A DNA stretch of 64,000 nt, taken from the NCBI RefSeq assembly GCF_000005505.3, contig NC_016132.3, positions 16,358,501-16,422,500 on the forward strand, read 5' to 3'. A program made the position numbers and the translations under genes. The notes below the pieces were generated by a model that made no database searches, had not been told where the DNA came from, and worked only from the letters and a program-made list of their open reading frames with translations. Shown here piece by piece: positions 20,440 through 33,490 of this stretch. Source of the DNA: Brachypodium distachyon (taxonomy: Eukaryota; Streptophyta; Magnoliopsida; Poales; Poaceae). Position 1 is the first letter of the stretch, and the number at the start of each line of letters is the position of its first letter.

Positions 20440-22506
20440 ATGATAGGGATGTTTTGGAATGCTAGAGGCTTAGGTGAAATAGAGAAGAAAGGATACTTGA
20501 AGGGTGTCATTTTCGATGAAAAGTTGGATTTTATTTGTATCCAAGAGACTAAAAAAATTGTTTTTGAGGATGTTTGGCTGAACAGTTTAACCGGTAGAAA
20601 TGTTTTTATTTGGTACTGGGCAGCATCCAAAGGAGCTTCTGGTGGTATGCTTATGGGAATTAGGGAAGATAAATTCGAAGTAGGTAACTTAGAAGCTGGA
20701 GACTTTTATACACACATGGTTGTATTAGACAAGGAGATTGGATTCAAGTGGAATCTAGTCAATGTTTATGGTGCTCCACATAGTAGGGATAAGAAGAACT
20801 TCCTTCTGGAACTAGTACAAGTTATCCGTAGTAATGATTTTTCCAAGATTATTGGAGGTGACTTCAATATTATTAGAAGAGTTAATGAACGTAATAAGAC
20901 TAAAAGGCTGTCAAAATGGATATTCCTTTTTAATGCAATCATTGAACATTGGGGGCTGAAAGAGCTTGAAATTGCAAGCGGGAATTTTACTTGGTCTAAC
21001 AATCAGGTTGACCCACTTTTTCAGAAATTAGATAGAATTTTGGTGAGTTTGGATTGGGAAAGAAAGTTTCCTTTAGCTACTGTCAGGACTCTGGTAAGAG
21101 GAGTTTCTGACCATGCCCCTATGATTTTAAATACTGGGGAAAATGTCCCTTTGCATCAGAAATTATTTAGATTTGAACTAAGCTGGTTCACTAGAGGGGA
21201 TCTGTTAGAGGTTGTAAGAAAAGTTTGGTTGGCAGGAACTAAGGGTAAAGATAGATTGGATGTTTTTCAAGGGAGGCTCAGGAATATGAAGAGGACTTTG
21301 AAGGGATGGAATGTTAACTATGAAAGTTTCTTTAGGAAAGCCAAGAAAGAAATTGGAGATCAGTTAGATATAATAGATAAGAATAGTGAGATCTGGGACT
21401 GTCAATTGAAACATATAACTTGAGGAACCAGTTGCAAGCTCAGTACAACCACATTATTAGAGCAGAAGATATTAAATGGTGTCAGAGATCTAAAGAAATC
21501 AATCTTTTACAAGGTGACAGTAATACTACTTACTTTATGGCTAAAGCAAGTGGTAGGAAGCGTAGGAATAAGATTTTTCAACTTGTACAGGAGGAGGGGA
21601 ATATCCAAGGTGAGAAGGAGATCCTCCTCTATGCTACAAACTTTTATAAAGAATTGTTTGGACCAATAAATGACTTACATATTACTCTGTCACAGCCTTT
21701 AGATATGATGCTTAATGATGGGGATAGGATCATGCTTAGTTCAGATTTTACTTTAGCTGAAATTAAGGAGGCTGTTTTTAATATGTCTCATAATAAGGCC
21801 TATGGTCCTGATGGATTTCCAATCGAATTCTATCAACGTTTTTGGCCACTTGTTTGCAATGACTTGCTTCTGCTTTTTAAAGACTTTAGTAACGGGCTCC
21901 TGGATAACTCTAGACTTAACTATGTCATTATTACTTTGCTCCCCAAAGGACAGGGGGCAAACAAGATTCAAATGTATAGACCAATTTGCTTATCTAATGT
22001 CAGTTTCAATTTTTTTACTAAAGTAGTTAATAATAGAGGTGCTTTAGTTGCTGATAAAAGCATTGCAGATACTCAGGCTGCTTTTATCAAGGGTCGGTAC
22101 ATTTTAGACAATGTGGTTATGCTCGATGAAATTTTAGATGATTTACATCACTGCAAATAACTTAGGGTCCTATTTAAAATTGACTTCGAGAAAGCTTACG
22201 ACAAAATTTATTGGACCTTTATGTTTTCAGTTCTTAGAATGAAGGGGTTCCCAAACAAATTTGTGGATTGGATCATGAAATTGGTTACTGATGGGAAGAT
22301 TGCAATTATGGTTAATGATCAGTTAGGCCCCTATTTCAAAACTAAAAAAGGACTTCGACAGGCAGACCCCTGTCTCCTTTACTTTTTAATCTAGCTGCTG
22401 ACACATTAAATGTTTTAGTTCAGAGAGCAGAAGACCAAGGTTTGTTCAAAGGTTTAGCTAGTGGTTTCATTGGGAATGGGATTTCAATTCTGCAGTATGC
22501 AGATGA
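20440..22506 (+). pseudogene. LINE ORF2, endonuclease and N-terminal reverse transcriptase
   Basis: The start MIGMFWNARGLG opens an APE-type endonuclease with CIQETK, GGDFNIIRR, NFTWSNN and SDHAPM. A one-base shift near 21420 leads to the RT part: NKAYGPDGFPIEFYQ, YRPICLSNV, AFIKGRYILDNV, FKIDFEKAYDKIYW and a damaged GLRQ-DP motif. A further shift lies at about 22360. The last codons before the break are QYAD, so the inserted element splits the catalytic YADD. The protein nicks target DNA and primes reverse transcription. Here it is inactive. Confidence 0.92.
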
Positions 22507-24107
22507 TGTGAGACCCCAAGACTGATTTTATGCAATTTAGCCCCAAATGCTAACTCACACATAAATCAAGTCACAGTGCCTCCCTACGATGAACACTTCA
22601 CAACATACACGCAATGTGTTCACCACAGGTTGGAACAAAAATGATATCATTACATCACTTCTAAGACACGAAATTAAGTCAAGCTCATACAAGGAGCGAA
22701 ATACCAAGTTATTACAACTCACGGACACATGTCCACAATCATCATTACACCAGCGGAAGCAAATTAGGCCCCGAGTACGGACAAATTACAATTATTGCCT
22801 AAGAGGCTGAAACTGAAAAGAGAGCCCGCCACAAGTTCACAGAACCCTGCCCTGGAATCTTCTGGCTAAACGTCGAAGTTATCGTCGTCGAACTCCACGA
22901 AGTAGCCACTCACCTGCTCCTCTGGGAACTCTGGAGAAAACAACGTTGCAAAGCAACTGAGTACAAGGTACTCGCAAGACTTACGGGAGATCTAAACTAG
23001 ATATGCAACAAGTCTCAAAGGATGGATAATATGGTGGGGTTATGCAGCAGCAATATATCTGGAGAAACTCACTAATGACAACGTCTAATGAGAGGATGAG
23101 AAGCGTCTACCAGGTGAAAGTGATTAACCTATTTACTAAACACCAAACAACACAATTCTCATATCACCCCTTGAACACCCTGTGAGGAACCAATCCAAAG
23201 GAAACTCACACTAAAGTAGTTTTAAGCATATCCATGATTAAGGCTAATTACTACTCAAATTTATGAGATTAAGTTGATTAAGATGATTAAGTTCTCTATG
23301 ATCAAGTAATGACCAACCAAGTCATCCCTAACCCGGACACGGCTTTCAGAAAGATTTATCTCTGCAGGGTGTGCCAATTTACCCGTACACGTTCGTCCAA
23401 CCCTTGATGCCACTATAGAATGGAACACACGCAAAAGCATGTGCCGGCAGGATTGGGCGACACGACGTTTCCAAGCCCCACAACTAATCAAGGGAACCAC
23501 CCAACTGAGTGTAATCCGAAACGAGAGCCCGGCCGAAGCGTCATAAGGACTCAAGAGTTGCGAGGACAGCTGGTAGTGGTTCAGTGTTTGCAGAATGACC
23601 ACTCCAGACTAGTGCCGCAATCCTATATGTATGCAAAGTACCAACAAATCTCCAACACAATACCAGTGTATATGCGATATGCCAAATGGAACGCCCGAAC
23701 TATGTGGCCCCTGGAAGAGCTATGAAACGAGTACTAAGCCGAGGGGGAACCCATATATTCTCCCACGAGCGGTTAGCGCGAAGTTTCTTGGGTCGGCGAA
23801 AACGAGAACTCAGCCCTTAGGTAGGAGCCAATGGAACAAAACACCAATGCGTTAGCACGGCCTCCCATCGTTGCCTTGTGCAGGCAATAACATGTCAAAG
23901 TTTAATAATTGCAAATAATTACAGAAAGTAGCATGTGGATGTAGCAATTGTATAACCCCAAGTAAGGACACTAGACTAGCAAGCTAAGCAAACTTCTAAT
24001 GACCAACTAGGGAAATAACAAACATGTGACATGGTAATAGGATAAGGAACAAGACAACAGGCATTTTAGTAGAGCTGACTAAAGCTATGTAATACTAGAG
24101 GCATCGT

Positions 24108-24600
24108 GACAAGAACCGAGCGCCAGTGGAGGTAATGCCGGGTTGGAGGGGTCGTAGGCCGGGACTCCTTGGTTTTCTGGCACGGATCCTCCGGACGCCA
24201 CATTGTTTCCTCTTGTAGGTTCCGAGGGCAGGGTTACCACTGGTTGTAGGGAAGGTGGCGCGAAGCCCATTGAGCGAGGCATGCCGAGTTCCATATCCCC
24301 TACGGGGGCGGCAACCGTAGGCAGCTCGCCGATCCTTGCCACTATGTTGGTGAGTGTCGAGGGACCACCTACGACGGTTTTGAGCACCTCAGTTCCTACC
24401 GGGACGGCCGGTAGCGGAGGGGCGACCGCGACTTCTGTCGTGGCGACCATGCTTGCGGCAGCGTCCGGATTGGTGATGTTTCCTTCTTCCTCGGGAGCTC
24501 CCGAGGCACTTGTTTTCTTTGTTTGCGACCGTGTAGACTTCGCAGCAAGTTGGGTACCCGATGAAGTAGGTTTCATCGGCGCCATTAAATCTTCAATTGC
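24108..24600 (-). pseudogene. Probable gag N-terminus of the truncated retrotransposon
   Basis: The frame opens MAPMKPTSSGTQLAAKSTR, rich in Ser, Thr, Ala and Pro, just after the PBS-like site, where gag normally begins. It contains no zinc knuckle or capsid motif before the break. The assignment rests on position only. Confidence 0.4.
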
Positions 24601-25537
24601 GGCGAGGGTTCCCCACGATCGGTGCCACTGTTGTTGTTCTTGACAACAATTAGAGTAAGGGGTGCCAATGCTCGATCGCACAAGTACGGGAATAAAGGTT
24701 GGGCGTGTACGCTGGCCTTATAGCGAAGGTCGCCGTACACTTGGACAAGTTGACACGTCGATATTTTTTGAATAGGTTCGGTCGACCCTGCGGGTGCGAC
24801 TTAATCCTATGTTAGGAAAGGCTTCGAGGGGGTTGTTAGCCTAGGGCTTGGGCCGAGCGGATCTTCCCAAGACACCTTTCGGCGAGAGGTTCGTCGGGGC
24901 CGCCTCGTACTTGGACCGAACGCGTCTTTACAAGTATCGAGGTTAGGCTACCCTCGGAACTCTAACCCAACCCCTTCTCCTTCGAGCCTGAGCCAACCAA
25001 GGCTAGCTCGGAGCCTCGAAACTAGAGTCCCCTAGAAGGCTTCCTCGAGGCCGATCGACTTCGAGTCGAGAGCGGCGCGCGAGAGCGAACCTTAGAGGGA
25101 GCACTCTAGCCCTCTCCCCTTGAGTTATTCAAGTGAGAGTGAATGATACATGCCCCCATGGGGGCTATTTATAGCCTAGGGGTCCATGAAAAAAGACCAT
25201 GGCTACCCTTGAGGGAGAGAGAAAAGTGGGAGCAAAATGGTAAAAGTAGCTCGTTTGGTCCATAGCTTTTGCGTGCACCATGTGAGAAAACTAAGGCTTG
25301 GTTCATGGCCCACCACGGACTAAGGGCCCCCTCCTCTCACCTTTCTTGCCCCCCACTCTAGCTCATTTGACATTTTGACCATGGCTTGAGAGGGTTTGAA
25401 TTGTTGACTTGTCTTCCCTTGCCACGCAGGATTGACCGTGCCACGTGGGCGTCTTGACTTATGCTTGGAAATATTGAGTTGGTCGTCGCCATGTAGGATT
25501 TGCGGCCCGGCCCATTTAAGGATTTTATTTTACTACA
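24108..25537 (-). mobile_element. Truncated LTR retrotransposon: 5' LTR, PBS and start of gag
   Basis: On the minus strand an LTR starts TGTAGTAAAATAAAATCC at 25537 and appears to end AACAACAACA at about 24629. A PBS-like GTGGCACCGATCGTGGGGA follows (24611-24628). It has a TATA box, CTATAAATAG (near 25165). Downstream is an Ala/Thr/Pro-rich frame that stops being element-like at about 24108, where the large solo LTR resumes. The second LTR and all enzyme domains are missing. It abuts the 5' LTR of the Tat element at 25542. Which of the two landed first is unresolved. Confidence 0.65.
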
Positions 25538-25541
25538 ATAG

Positions 25542-26103
25542 TGGCAGTCCAGTCCTATTTTTTAGGCCTTAGACCCCTAGCTGCGGGGTTGGCGCTCATG
25601 CATGCATGTCGGCGCACCGAGGAGGAGCTGTCCAAACTCATTACTCGCCACTTTTAAACCATGCACCGTGGCACCTGTGGTATCCCCTTGGCTATAAAAG
25701 GAGGACCCCCGCCAGCGATCAAAGTGTTCCTTTTTTTGGGGGGGGAGGCACATCCAACGAACAAGCAGTTCTACCAACTCATAGTTCGGCACTAGCACTA
25801 GCCCAGAGTAGCAAGCAACACTTAGCCAAAAAGAGACCACTCGGGGGCTTCCCCCGGCAACCTGTAAACAGCCGATTTCACAGTAATACAAGCTCAGACA
25901 AGCAGGACGTTGGGTTTTACACCGCAAGGTGGCCCGAACCTGGGTAAAAAGCGTGCGCATGTGTCTCTGATAGTGTTCTTGATGTGTTCTAACGCTTCGC
26001 ATTGGCCCCGCCGGCGATCGCCGAAGCGATCCCCGTAGCCCACTGCCGAACCTAAAAAGGGGGTGCCCGCGCATCCCCGGTGTCGGAGCCCCGCGCGGCG
26101 ACA
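25542..26103 (+). repeat. 5' LTR of the Tat element
   Basis: It starts near TGGCAGTCCAGTCC and ends GCGCGGCGACA. TATA box CTATAAAAGG lies at 25692-25701. It aligns end to end with 47304-47862. By hand count about nine of the first 112 aligned bases differ, so the insertion is not recent. The exact first base is uncertain by a few nucleotides because a truncated element adjoins. Confidence 0.85.
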
Positions 26104-26125
26104 TCTGGCGCGCCAGGTAGGGGGC
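26104..26125 (+). other. Primer binding site region of the Tat element
   Basis: TCTGGCGCGCCAGGTAGGGG follows the LTR directly. This TGGCGC-type PBS and its position are what marks this LTR as the 5' copy. The gag start codon lies about 90 bp downstream at 26212 (MPPKRAGDSRIDPR). Confidence 0.8.
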
Positions 26126-26252
26126 GCGAGAGGAGAGCTCGCCGGTGACCACCAGTGGCGACGTCTGCACCCACATCGGCCTCGTCTTTCTCGACGACAG
26201 AGCCAGCCACCATGCCCCCCAAGCGTGCTGGTGACTCGAGGATCGACCCGCG

Positions 26253-28642
26253 TGCGGCCCCAAAATTTCAAATCCTTTCATATGCATTGCATCCATCAGC
26301 ATCAAGCCACAATTGCATATTTGAATTCAAATTTGAATCTCAAAAGGCTTTAAAAGACTTTGTTTCAATTTAAACCCTAAGGTTTTACACCCATTTGAAC
26401 TTTGGATCTTCAAACGAATAGGGTTTATTTATAAAAAGGGGTTTAATGCATATATAAGCTATCCCATGATTTTTGGATAATTATTTGGAGTTGAAAAAGT
26501 ATTTTATTTAAATAGATATATAGCCCTAAAGGCATTTATAGGGCAAATGTATTTTTACATATTTTATTTTGAAGGGAAATCACTCCCAAAAGTTGAATCA
26601 TGGTAAAGCATGATTTTACAAATTTTCTGGAATTTATTTGGACCAATTTGGAGTTCAAAATCAAAAGTTATCAAAGAAATAAGAAAAACAGAAAAAGAAA
26701 AGGCTAAAAGAGAAAAAAAGAAGAGAAAACCGGACCGGCCCGGCCAAAATTGGCTGAACCAGCCTAGTTCCGCACACGCGAGCCGAACCGACCGGCCTGG
26801 TCCACGCGCGCGCCCGCACCGAACGGCTGACAGGCGGGGCCCGCTTGTCAGGGTCGTCTTCCTCGTTTGGAAGGCGCCCGCGATCCCCGCGCCGCCTGCC
26901 TTCTTCGCCGCCGCGCGCCGTCTCCGCCGCAATCTCCTCTCTCGTCCTTCTTTCGGAGCCCCGAGCGCGTCCTTTTAAACCCCGTGACCTCCTCTCTTCT
27001 TCCCCCTTGCTTCCCCAGTCAATTACGCGCCCATGCCGCCGCGATTGCTCGCCGGAGAACGCCGCCGCCCGCCGCCGTCTCTCGCCCCGCGTCATCACTT
27101 CGGTGAGCCATCTTCGACGCCGCCGCCCTCCCTCTTCTCCTCTCCCTCTCGTGCACACCGTGACGTGCTCTTTTTGGTCAATGGCGCACCGCAGCACCTC
27201 GCCGCCGGGAACCCGAAGCTCGCCAGAATCCGCCACCCGCACCGCCGCCTCGTCTTCGACCTAGGCGAGGATTCTGACCGCCCCGTGCCGCGCCGACCGC
27301 GTCCCCGCCTTCGCCTCGACGAGCCGCACGCGCCCGTGCCTTCCTTGTGCCTCCCGCGTCGCCGAAGCACCCTGCGCCGCCGCCGCCCGTGCCGCGCCGC
27401 CGCCGGAGAAGCTCGCCGGAACCCTAGGTGAGCCTAACCTCCCCTCGTCCATCCGATCGAGATCAACGGTGTAGATTAGATCTATTTTTATTCACTTAAC
27501 CGAACCGGTACGCACCAATCGTATGCTGACACGTGGCACCCATTTTATAAAATGAAAATCTAATTTTAATTGCACGGAATAATTAAATGGCACTTTTGCA
27601 GAAAAGCCCCTGTAACTTCAAATGGTCATATCTTTTAATCTGTTTGGCCAAATTTAATGATCCACACCTTTTTGGAATCCTTAGGAAGTGTAGAATATTT
27701 TGGCACTGTCCAATTTCAAATTTGAATATTTGAACCACATTCAAATTACAGAATAAGGTTTTACGCCTTTTAATTCATAACTAATTTTTTAGAAGTCCTT
27801 TTTGAATGAAACCAGTGCCCAAAGTTTTTTTTAATTGTCCTCAGTCCATTGGGATAGAGAAATAAACATTTTGAATCAATTTGTTTGGCTGATGCCAATA
27901 AAACCTCATTTTAGGGTTTAAACCCCAACCTTTGCTAATTGTTTAAAACCCTATGCATGTGTTTATAATTACCAATGCTTAGGACCAGTTGATCACCCGA
28001 ATAAAATCAACCCACTCATGACACATGTTTTGCATTGCATCATGGCATACTCTTTTCCATTTGATTGTGCTGTATGTTTATGTATGTATTGTTTGTATTT
28101 GATTTAGTTTTCTCGGAGAGCGATCAGTGTGATTGCGAAGAGTGTTTGAATACCAACTGATATCAAGGCAAGTTCACTTTGATCATATCCTATTACTGTT
28201 GTTTTAAAATACTTATGCATTAGAGTTCTTTGTAGAAATGCATTGATAGGACTATTACTCGTAATTATGCTAGCTATGACTTGACCTATTACTGATAAGA
28301 TCACCTTTGCCATTACCCTTCCACCAATTGCCATCGTAAGTAGTTGATTTGCTACGCTATGTTAGTATACGTGGGAGGGTATCTCTATTACCATGAAAGT
28401 GTCATTATAAAGTATTTTGGAAACCTGGCAAAAACAACTTTAATGAACCGTCTTGGGTGGGCTGCTTTGAGGAAGTGGAGATGTATGCGACGTCAGGTCC
28501 ATTTCTATCGGTCTATTTCTATGAGTCGTCTCGCCATTTCTATGGGAGCGCCTGCGTTGCAACCGAGGAATGCCACCCGGGGTAACCAGAGACTGGACTA
28601 GTTTCCTGTTTAGTAGCTTCCAGTACAACCACATGGTATTAT
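26253..28642 (+). repeat. 5' LTR (partial) of the Tekay-type element, plus strand
   Basis: It begins at CCCCAAAATTTCAAATCC, matching the start of the 3.2-kb LTRs (TGTAACATCCCAAAATTTC), and runs colinear with 52991-55342. It has the same GC-rich block (26750-27430), GCAGAAAAGCCCCTGTAACT and CTTGGGTGGGCTGCTTTGA. It breaks off at 28642 where inverted Tat sequence starts. The first bases are altered. It sits immediately after the gag start of the Tat element, so the Tekay element inserted there. Confidence 0.8.
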
Positions 28643-28930
28643 GGGCTCTCAATGTCTAAGTACTCCTTACTGCTCTCTGTTGGCTGCCTACTGGAGCCAT
28701 GATGCGTCCCTCGAGCCAGCTTTGCCCGAACCAACTAACTGCCTAACTAACCAACAGAGAACCAGAACCCCTTTGACCGTCGGCATAGGTCCTCCTTTTA
28801 TACATAAGGGGATGCCACATGTGCCACGGTGCATGAGCTACAAGTGTCCAACGGGGAGGCATGCAACTCCCCCCGGTGAGCTGGTGGCGTGCATGGGTGC
28901 CACCTCCGCTGCTTGGGGCCTAAGACCCTA
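28643..28930 (-). repeat. Partial LTR of the inverted Tat fragment
   Basis: The reverse complement contains GTGGTTGTCTAATCC, GGGTCTTAGGCCCC, CATGCACCGTGGCAC and a TATA region TTATGTATAAAAGGAGG, matching the first half of the LTRs at 25542 and 47304. The second half of the LTR is missing, replaced by the Tekay LTR. Confidence 0.75.
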
Positions 28931-29764
28931 GGGTAGGATTAGACAACCACTGTTCCTTGGATCGGACGGGTAACTACCCGTCGGTCGGCTCGTTTACTGA
29001 GCCGCGCGTCTTGCTCCTTGCCTTGGTGGGACCGCGTGTCCCGCGCCCGCCATGCGCCCGCGTGGCGCTGTCAACTGGGCCCCACGCCCGAGGCGGGGGC
29101 ACGCGCCCGAGAACCCCCTGTCCCAGCAAGTCGACCCCGGGAAGCACCCGGGCCCAACGCACCCGGGAACCCCCTCCGGGGAAGCAGCTTCCCGGGAGGT
29201 GCCTAGGCGGAAATATTCCCCGAAGCCCCGCTAGCCCATTTCGCGCTGGTAGCTTGCCGAGGAGCTCATAGGCGCTCCTCGGGATGGGACCTTCCCGGGA
29301 ACCCGGGAAAGGGGCCCGCGCGTCGCGCAGCGGTGCTACCCCGGGTGCCACTGGTGCGACAGTAGCCCTCGGGCGTGGGCCGGCATCACCTGTTCCCAGG
29401 AGGGTCTCCCCCTGGTCGGTTGCCGGGCTACGCCCTTAACCGACGCGTGGGCCCCGATCAGTCGGGGGCCCGCATCCCTTCGCTGCCCCGTGTACAGCGC
29501 CGTTACAAGCAGAGCAGTGGACGCGCGATCTCCGCCCTAACTCCCCCCCTAAATAGGGTAGTTAAGACCACTCCGCGCATTATTCCCAGTGATTAGGAGT
29601 TATCCCTGCGCACCCGTAGGGTACGGAACCGGCCGTTACCAAACGGCCGGGCGTCATAAAGCCTCTACTGTTGCCAAAAGGGGAACAACACTTTGCCCTT
29701 TCGCCTCGATCCACTCTCGCATCTCATATCCCTGCGCTCCTGCCAGCCTCCACCCTCGCTTTCC

Positions 29765-32700
29765 ATGGCTCCCCCCACCACCAGGAAGAGGAAGGAGGTC
29801 CAAACCTCGAAGAAGGCCGCGACAAGAAAGACCGAGGCGGCAATCAAAGCGGCCGCCGCCAAGGACCAGAAGCGGCGGGGGATGCGCGCCACAGTCGCCT
29901 TCTTCCGCCCCGGCTACAACGGCGAGGCGCTGGGGAAGCTCCGGCACGCTGTCGCCTCCAACTTTAGTGAGCACGGGGAAACGCAGATCTTCCCGGTGGG
30001 CGTCGAGCACCAGGACAACGATTTCCGGGTGTTCGCGCGCTTCCTCCTCTGCGGCATGGTGCCGCCCTTCTCTCTGTTCCTCCACGCACTGATGGAGTCT
30101 TATCAGTTGTGGGTGGCGCAGCTCCACCCCACCTCGTTGTTCCTCCTCGCCACCTTCCAGTTCCTCTGCGAGGCGTTCGTGGGGGTGATGCCGTCGGTGG
30201 GGCTCTTCCGCCACTACTTCTACCCGCGGATCGACAACGCGAAGGCGATGTCGTCAGGGGTGGTCTTCCGCGCCCGCGACCAGATGAAGTCCGAGTTCAT
30301 CATCCGGTCGGGGAATAAGATTGAAAAAGAGTGGCGGGGCGACTGGTGCTGGGTCCGGGTGGAGGACCCCCAGGAGTTTCATCCAGTCGCCGACGGAGTT
30401 GCCGGTTCCCCAGAACGGCTGGAAAGATAGGTATCACTGCGACGCCGATCTCCTCCCCATCGTGGAGAAGATCAAGGTGCTGCGGCTAGCGGGGCTCACC
30501 GATGTTGACGTGGCACGCACCTTCGTCCATCGGCGCATAGCCCCGCTGCAGCTACGTTCCCGGCCCGCGTGGATGTACACGGGCTCCGGGGACAGGACAC
30601 GCCTCCAGGCGGACGGCATCCGGCGAGATCTTCTAGTCGACGGAGTTCCCACCAGGGGTTTCCGCTCTCCACGCCGGCGTCAAGGCGCTCAGCGACATCG
30701 TCGGCGCCTTCCCGCCCTGCAACGAGTGGGGGCTGATGGACGACACCCCCACCCGGGTCCCGCACGCTCCCCCGCAAGCACCCCGTGGGAAGTAGGTGCT
30801 CGAGGAGAGCGAGGGTGGGTCCGAGCCCAGCTGGCCCTCCTTCCGGTCGCTGGATGACGAGGCGGGCCAGGTGGCTGCGTCCCCGGAAGTCGTCGCCGTG
30901 GAGGACGACGACGAGGAGAGCAGTGACAGTGCGCCCTTGATCGTGAGAAGATCGAGGGCGTTCGCAGCGGCTGCAGCCGTGTCCTCAACGACGACGTCCG
31001 CCCCAGCAGCGGCCATCGATACCTCGACAGCATCCGCGGCAACAGGGGCTGCGGGTGCCTCGGCAGCTGCCCCTGTCTTGGCGGCAGCCGCCAGCACCGC
31101 GGCGGGAACCGGTCCCGGGGTGCCCGCCGGTACCCGGGCAGCGCCAGCGCCTGCGGGGGTCACCGGCGCCCCGGCAACGGCCTTCGCCCCGGTAGCGGGG
31201 GCCTCCGCGAGTTTGGCTCCAGGCGCCGCGGCGGCATCACCGTCTACACCTGGAGCTCTCCGGGTTACGACAACTCCGCGGGCGCCCACGACGCCGCCCG
31301 CTCGTGGGGTCTTCCAGGGCTTCGCGCTTCGGCGCAACCCCCCGAAGTCCTCATCGCCGGCGGGTGCAAGCAAGAGGGCGAGGAGCGATTCCCCGCCCGG
31401 CACACCAAGCAATAGGACGCGCGCCGACGCTGGCGGCGCTGCCGACCCCGCTGCCGCAGGGGTCCGCCGCAGCGCGGGCGTGTCCCTTGGCGACTCAGCC
31501 CCAACGAAGACAGGGCCGGCACCGGGTATGTCCTTGTTGATTCTCTGCAACTGCAATTTCTGTTAGCTAGGCTCATGAACATACCTTCTCTTTCTGCAGT
31601 GAGTGGCAGCTCGCCAGCGGCAAGCCTCTTGGACACTCCCGCAGGCGCAGGCGAGGTAGGGGCGGCTGCCCCGGCAAGCCCGACGGCCGCACAAGGTAAC
31701 CGCCCCGGTCGCCCTTGTTCGCCTTCGATGGCTCCAGCCATCACCGATCCTCATGCTTCTCGTTGCTGCAGGCACAGGTGTGCCCCTGCCAGGAACGGGC
31801 GCACCCGTGGTTGACCCTGACTCGGTCGTCGAGGCCGCGGGGGCGGAGGTGGAGTCGGAAACGGCTCTCACGTCTGGCCCCGCTGCGACGGACACAACGG
31901 CAGCAGAGGACACCGCCGCCGCCGTGACGGCACCTGGCGACGTGCCCGAAGCCGCGGACGTGGCTGGCACGGGCTCACCTGTCGTCCAACAGGGGGCAAC
32001 CCCCGCCGGGGGCAGGGAGCCTTCTCCAACCCGGGGGTCCCTGAGCGCAGGCGCGGGGGAAGTTGCCGGGGAAGGACGGCAAGACTCCCGGGAGCAAGTT
32101 GGTGACCCCGCGCCTAGCCCCACTTCGGCAGCAGGGGCTTCATCATCCTAGAGGGCTCTCCCCAGCACCGACCACGGCACCCTCACCGGGGTCGCTTGGA
32201 ACCCCCTTACCTGGGATCCGAGCGTCTTTGAGCGGGGGCACAGGTTCCTGGACGCCGTCCGGGACCAGCAGTTTGCCTTCGTCACCTCATACAACGAGGT
32301 GAGGGAGCACCACACCGTCGCCAAGAATCAACTCGGCGAGGTGCGGGAGGCCATGGAGAGAGAGCGGTGCGAACTCTCCCGGCTGCGCGAGGAGGCGCGC
32401 CTCGCCGAAGAGGAGGCGCGGCTGGCCCGGCAAGCCTTGGAGGCCGCCCGGGAGCCGGTAGTCCCGGAGACCGAGTTCCGTCGGCAACTGGAGGCCCAGC
32501 GCGTGGAGCTTCAAGGAAGGCTCGACATGATGGCGGCAACCCTCAAAACGGCCCGGAAGGAGCATGCCAAGGTGCTCGCGACGGCCCAGACGCGGCTGGA
32601 CGAGAAGAGCGAGCTGATCGCCAATTACCGCGGGCGAAATCCAAGGCCTCCGCGTCTTGCTGGAGGTGCAAGTCAAGGCTGCCGAGGATGCAGCGAGAAC

Positions 32701-33325
32701 GACGGCTCGGCACGAGGCCGATCTCAACTCCGCCAAAGACAGAGCGGCCGGGCTTGAGGCCGAGTTGGCCGCCGTCCGGGAGGAGCTCGCCAAGGCCGGC
32801 GAGGCCAACGCGACCAAGGCCGCAGAGCTTGCGAAGCTGGAGGGCCGCGTCAGCAGGGCCAAGATGGCCGCGCAAGATGCCCGACTCCACCACGGCACGC
32901 TGATCGGGCAACGGCAGCTTGAGACGGAGAAGCTGACGAAGATCGCCCAGTCGCTGCGCGACCTACTGCCCAAGTTTGAGCTGCAGGCGGCGGAGGTGGA
33001 CGGCACAGACGTCACGACGCTGATCCCCTTCTTCTCCGACTTGGTGGGGAAGCTCGGGGCGCTCAATGTCTGGATCGCCAGGTATGGCGCCAACGAAGTC
33101 GCCAACTGCGCTCAGGAGGTTGCAGGGACAATCCTCTCGCGGATTCACCTCCGCGACCCGGAGTTCCCCTTCGAGTCCCTGCTGGATGCTTGGTCCGACA
33201 GCGAGGACGAGCCCACGCACACCCAAGCAGTGCGCGAGTTCGTCGACGAGGTCGTCGAGCGGATGCAGATGAAGCCGGAGCCTGATCTCCCTGCCGACCC
33301 CCCGGCCGAAGACGGCGACAACTAG
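29765..33325 (+). pseudogene. Tat-element additional ORF (gypsy-type Transposase_28-like protein), broken
   Basis: It starts MAPPTTRKRKEVQTSKK with a Lys-rich head, then FFRPGYNGEALGKLRHAVAS, PPFSLFLHALMESYQLW, FLCEAFVGVMPSVGLFRHYF and WRGDWCWVRVEDPQEF. This resembles the Pfam family called putative gypsy type transposon. A shift near 30375 and others after 30600 break it. An Ala/Pro/Thr-rich linker, an intron-like gap (31527-31600, GTATGT to CTGCAG) and a long coiled coil (32290-32960, heptads such as REEARLAEEEARLARQALEA) follow, ending ADPPAEDGDN at 33325. Its role in the element is unknown. A promoter-like CATAAAGCC lies about 100 bp upstream. Confidence 0.75.
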
Positions 33326-33490
33326 TTGCCGCAGCCCCCAGCCGTACTCGTTACTTCCACTGTACTTTCTTCTGTTTGCTTTCCCTGCAAGTATGGCGCT
33401 TAGCGCCGTTTGAGCAATAACCTTTTGATTAGTCCATGTAATCATTCGGCACTTAGTCAATCAAGCTTGTTAATTTGCTCAATTTTTGTC

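Noticed and set aside
26845..27430. Pro/Arg/Ala-rich frames
   Set aside because: This is the GC-rich block of the Tekay LTR. The equivalent blocks at 16740-17330 and 53480-54110 are open by composition too.
28930..29700. GC-rich frames with CCCGGGAA-type repeats, possible gene
   Set aside because: It is homologous in inverted orientation to the spacer before the Tat 3' LTR (46533-47303), so it is element leader sequence.
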